DNA of 64,000 nucleotides from the NCBI RefSeq assembly GCF_013283875.1, contig NZ_CP054139.1:3596001-3660000 (forward strand), given 5' to 3'. Shown here piece after piece: positions 61,069 through 64,000 of this stretch. A model generated the notes under the pieces. It saw nothing but the letters and a program-made list of their open reading frames with translations, was not told the DNA's origin and did not search any database. The position numbers were made by a program, and so were the translations under genes. Within the stretch, counting starts at the first letter, position 1. Each line of letters begins with the position of its first letter. This DNA comes from Mucilaginibacter mali. GTDB taxonomy: Bacteria; Bacteroidota; Bacteroidia; Sphingobacteriales; Sphingobacteriaceae.

Positions 61069-62994
61069 TTACCAACCCGGGTTTTGTACCAGGTTTTTAT
61101 TGATCCTTAGTTCGGCTGTTTCTATAGGCCATAAATAATCGCGCAGGGCAAAGCGCTGGTTGTACAGTAATACCTCTTTATAAAATGATGGGGCATCTGC
61201 CTGGGTAATGTCCCAGCCTTTAATAGGGTTATTTAGCACAATGTGCGCGGTTTTCCATCTGCGCAGGTCCCAGTAGCGCTGCCCCTCAAAAGCCAGTTCA
61301 ATGTTGCGTTCGCGCTGGATAATCTCGCGCAAGCCATCTTTTGACTGGAATTTAGTTGGGTTTGAAGAAAAGTTGGTCCATGATGATTCTACCGTATTTA
61401 AACCTGCCCGTGCACGCACCTGGTTAATCCACAAGTAAACATCCGGGCTTGGGCCGCCTTTCTCGTTAAGGGCCTCGGCATACAGTAAGTACAGATCAGC
61501 CATACGCATTTCGGGCCAGGCAAATTGTACAATGTTGCTGGCAAAGTTACCGTCAGAGCCGGTCGTACTTTCGATACTTACCAGCTTTTTAATGTAATAG
61601 CTGGTGATCGAAAAATTGCTGATCCCCTGCCTTGCACCCGGTTCGCCTTTGCGGCCCATTACATATAGCGGGCCACCGGCTACGTTTACATCATAGTTGT
61701 TGTACCAGTTGCCAAACCAAACACCGCGGTCAAAACCCAGGTCGGCATAAAAGCGGGGTTCGCGGTCGTAATGCAAAGCAACTGTTTTCTCGCCATTTTT
61801 AACGTAAAACCTGTCGGCAGTACCGGCGGTCCTCAGGGCGTATTTATTGGCGTAATCGTAGGTTTTATCTTCGGTAACGGGCACCCCGTTTTTGCTGTAA
61901 AACAGCTCTACCATTTTAAGCGGCGGGGCAATAATACTTTTGGGGTTGCTGGTACTGGTAAACGCCGCCAGGTCGGCCATGCAATAACGCTGCATATCGG
62001 GCGTGTGCGAGTTAAGGGCAGGCCAGATCACCTCGGTATTATTAACTTTTGCCGTAAGCGCGGTACGAATGTCTAACTGTAGCTTAATGGTATCATTAAT
62101 ACGCCAGGCGGTATTACCGGCAAATTTTGATAAGGCATAACCGTTTGCCTGGCAAAAATCAATGGCCGTTTTACAGGCAGTAGCCGCACTGTCCCATTTG
62201 GCCGGTACATAAGTGGTATTGAAAAGGCGGCGGCCTTTATTATCAACAAAGTTTGTGTAATCGGTATTGCCATTAAATAAAGGGCTGGCGGCGGTTACTA
62301 AAACCTTTGCCTTAAATGCCAGCACAATAGCCCGCGAAATGCGGCCCAGCTCCGATGTTTCGTTGATGATCCTGTCGGGCAGGAACTGGTTAGCTGCCGC
62401 ATCATTCAATAACTGACGGATATAATCAAAGCAATCATCCACCGGGTCGCGGTAAACCTGCACCTCATCCGGGCTGGCAGAGATAGGCAGGTTCACTTTC
62501 ATTAAAGGCACAGGGCCGTACATACGTACCAGGCAAAAGGTATAATATGCTTTTAAAAAGGTAACTTCGCCAATCCAGCGTTGCCTTTCATACTCATTAA
62601 TATCGGGTACCCTGCCTATATTATCTAAAAAGATATTGCAATTCCTTATCCCATCAAAAAGGGCTGTGCCATGTTTGGCGCCGCTCCAATAGTTGGCCAG
62701 CGGTGCATCGGGGTTCTGCAGGCCCTTGGCTATATTAAAAATATCGGCGTCAACGTCCCTTATCGGGTCCATATACCACACTTCATCGCCGCCATTAAAC
62801 GCTATATTATTGTTGAACAAGCCATTTTTGGGCATGTATGAGTAGCAGGTAAAAAGAAACTTTTCTGCAGAGCTGCGCAGGGTAAACGCGTTTTCTACCG
62901 TTGCAATATTATCCGGAACAATGTCGAGATATTTTTTGCATGAGGATACTGTCCCCAGCAGGCAAATTATTAATATGATCTTTATACTTTTCAT
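61069..62994 (-). CDS. SusD/RagB-family surface lipoprotein
   Basis: A 641-residue lipoprotein partner of the second SusC. The start is the ATG at 62992-62994 (MKSIKIILIICLL), the longer frame using a TTG. The lipobox ends at Cys19 (TVSSC). Family marks are PDNIATVENAFTLRSSAEKFLFTCYSYMP near 28-56, WIGEVTFLKAYYTFCLVRMYGPVPLM near 140-165, and the C-terminal WPEMRMADLYLLYAEALNEKGG..YLWINQVRARAGL plus RNIELAFEGQRYWDLRRWK. It lies 12 bp after the SusC gene. Confidence 0.93.
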   Translation of the reverse strand: MKSIKIILIICLLGTVSSCKKYLDIVPDNIATVENAFTLRSSAEKFLFTCYSYMPKNGLFNNNIAFNGGDEVWYMDPIRDVDADIFNIAKGLQNPDAPLANYWSGAKHGTALFDGIRNCNIFLDNIGRVPDINEYERQRWIGEVTFLKAYYTFCLVRMYGPVPLMKVNLPISASPDEVQVYRDPVDDCFDYIRQLLNDAAANQFLPDRIINETSELGRISRAIVLAFKAKVLVTAASPLFNGNTDYTNFVDNKGRRLFNTTYVPAKWDSAATACKTAIDFCQANGYALSKFAGNTAWRINDTIKLQLDIRTALTAKVNNTEVIWPALNSHTPDMQRYCMADLAAFTSTSNPKSIIAPPLKMVELFYSKNGVPVTEDKTYDYANKYALRTAGTADRFYVKNGEKTVALHYDREPRFYADLGFDRGVWFGNWYNNYDVNVAGGPLYVMGRKGEPGARQGISNFSITSYYIKKLVSIESTTGSDGNFASNIVQFAWPEMRMADLYLLYAEALNEKGGPSPDVYLWINQVRARAGLNTVESSWTNFSSNPTKFQSKDGLREIIQRERNIELAFEGQRYWDLRRWKTAHIVLNNPIKGWDITQADAPSFYKEVLLYNQRFALRDYLWPIETAELRINKNLVQNPGW

Positions 62995-63006
62995 CTTCAA
63001 ATAGTT

Positions 63007-64000
63007 TTAAAATCCGGCCTGGATACCAAAATTGATTACACGCTGGTTAGGGTATTTAAGGCCATTGCCCCCCATCTCTACATCCCATAATTTAAAGCCG
63101 CTTAAGGTTGCCAGGTTGGTACCGTTAGCATATATGCGCACGCTGGCCAATCCGGCTTTACGTACTAAATTTTTAGGCAGGGTGTAACCTATTTCTACCT
63201 GCTTAACCCTCAGGAACGATCCATCGCGCATAAACCAGGTGCTGGGCTGCGCGTTATTTACGTTGTTCGCTGCATCGGGGCTAAGGCGTGGCCATAGGGC
63301 ATAAAGGTTCCGGTTTCCTTCAGACCAATGATCATCGGCGTACGCTTTTAAAAGCTGGTTTACGGGCTGCATACCCGGGTAGTCGGTCGATTTTTCGCGG
63401 TAGTTGGTAAACGGCGCGGTAGCTGTAGGATCTATCCAAAACGATACGTGTCCCGATCCCTGGAAAAACGCAGAGAAATCCACCGATTTATAGCTTGATG
63501 AAAAACCAAAACCGTAGACGATCTCCGGACTGGTAGGGAAACCGATGGGTACCATATCATCCTTATTGATCACGCCATCGTTATTAACATCCCTGAATTT
63601 GATATCGCCCGCGCGGGTGGGCGCGCTGCCAAAGTTTTGTGTGGGCGAGCTCCGTACCTCTTCATCGTCTACAAACAAGCGCTCGGCGATATAACCCCAT
63701 TGCTGGCTGATCGGGCGCCCCACATGGTACGACCACGCATTAGGGTACATCGGCTCCTCATAGGCCGAGAAGAAATTACGTGCATAAGTAAAGTTGCCCA
63801 GGATATTAAAGGAAAGGTCTTTCCCGATACGACTGTTATACGTTAAGCTGATATCAACCGAGGTAGACCTGGATTTGCCCACATTAGCCTGTGGGGGCGA
63901 CCCTTCCAGTCCCATAGTAAGTGGTATAGAAGCCCTGGGCATCAGGATGTTTGAACGATGTTCGATGAAATACTCGGCAGTGATATCCATTTTGCCAAAA
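63007..64000 (-). CDS. SusC/RagA TonB-dependent transporter (partial, 5' end off right edge)
   Basis: The C-terminal 330 residues of a SusC-type transporter; the open frame continues past base 64000 on the minus strand, so the start is not in the window. Barrel strand patterns and SusC-specific segments are seen: VNNDGVINKDDMVPIGFPTSPEIVYGFGFSSSYKSVDFSAFFQGSG, MRDGSFLRVKQVEIGYTLPKNLVRK, RIYANGTNLATLSGFKLWDVEMGGNGLKYPNQRVINFGIQAGF at the end. It is the first visible gene of the four-gene operon with SusD, the DUF4959-like protein and DUF4998. Confidence 0.92.
   Translation of the reverse strand, partial: FGKMDITAEYFIEHRSNILMPRASIPLTMGLEGSPPQANVGKSRSTSVDISLTYNSRIGKDLSFNILGNFTYARNFFSAYEEPMYPNAWSYHVGRPISQQWGYIAERLFVDDEEVRSSPTQNFGSAPTRAGDIKFRDVNNDGVINKDDMVPIGFPTSPEIVYGFGFSSSYKSVDFSAFFQGSGHVSFWIDPTATAPFTNYREKSTDYPGMQPVNQLLKAYADDHWSEGNRNLYALWPRLSPDAANNVNNAQPSTWFMRDGSFLRVKQVEIGYTLPKNLVRKAGLASVRIYANGTNLATLSGFKLWDVEMGGNGLKYPNQRVINFGIQAGF

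Overview
The window is chromosomal DNA of a Bacteroidota bacterium, most likely a Sphingobacteriaceae member such as Mucilaginibacter or Pedobacter. This is inferred from SusC/SusD pairs, an ECF sigma/FecR system, a GH92 enzyme, TAnnTTTG-type promoter boxes, few Shine-Dalgarno sites, and intergenic fold-back repeats typical of that group. No species can be fixed from sequence alone.

Layout. Positions 1-7.3 kb hold topoisomerase IV: parC (cut by the left edge) and parE on the same strand, separated by six small genes (VOC protein, AraC regulator, YdeI-like protein, NTF2-like secreted protein, SGNH esterase, cytidine deaminase). Positions 7.6-21.4 kb hold aconitase, two poorly known proteins, a complete IS1182-type insertion sequence, rpsA, an ACP phosphodiesterase-like gene, a PI-PLC/GDPD-like secreted protein, a large GH92 glycosidase and a small membrane protein. 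Positions 21.7-27.3 kb hold a heavy-metal RND efflux operon (TolC, adaptor, pump). Then come an ABC ATPase without a permease, a CHASE3/PAS histidine kinase, and a second RND operon (TolC, pump, adaptor; 31.5-37.2 kb) read divergently from a LysR regulator. Positions 38.3-50.2 kb carry an ankyrin protein, a serine hydrolase with a duplicated C-terminal module, an RRM protein, small orphans, a cupin, a hybrid kinase, valS, a DUF6364/PIN toxin-antitoxin pair, and a polyprenyl synthase-TerC pair. A tRNA-Ser(GGA) lies at 50.5 kb. Positions 50.9-64 kb hold an AraC regulator and two SusCD systems. One is preceded by an ECF sigma factor and FecR anti-sigma and its SusC has an STN signalling domain. 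The other (cut by the right edge) continues into two surface lipoproteins (DUF4959/DUF5000-like and DUF4998).

How the genes work together. The two SusCD systems bind and import a ligand through TonB-dependent channels; the first is built for trans-envelope sigma/FecR control. No glycoside hydrolase lies beside them in the visible sequence, so the substrate is unknown. The two RND operons export metals or drugs; the LysR gene is placed to control the second. The rest is housekeeping.

The most notable non-coding content is a dense set of intergenic inverted repeats in several families, with copies kilobases apart. I found no CRISPR array, prophage or biosynthetic cluster. The best candidates for follow-up are the fold-back repeats, the toxin-antitoxin promoter/operator, the rpsA leader hairpin and the two-module SusCD region.
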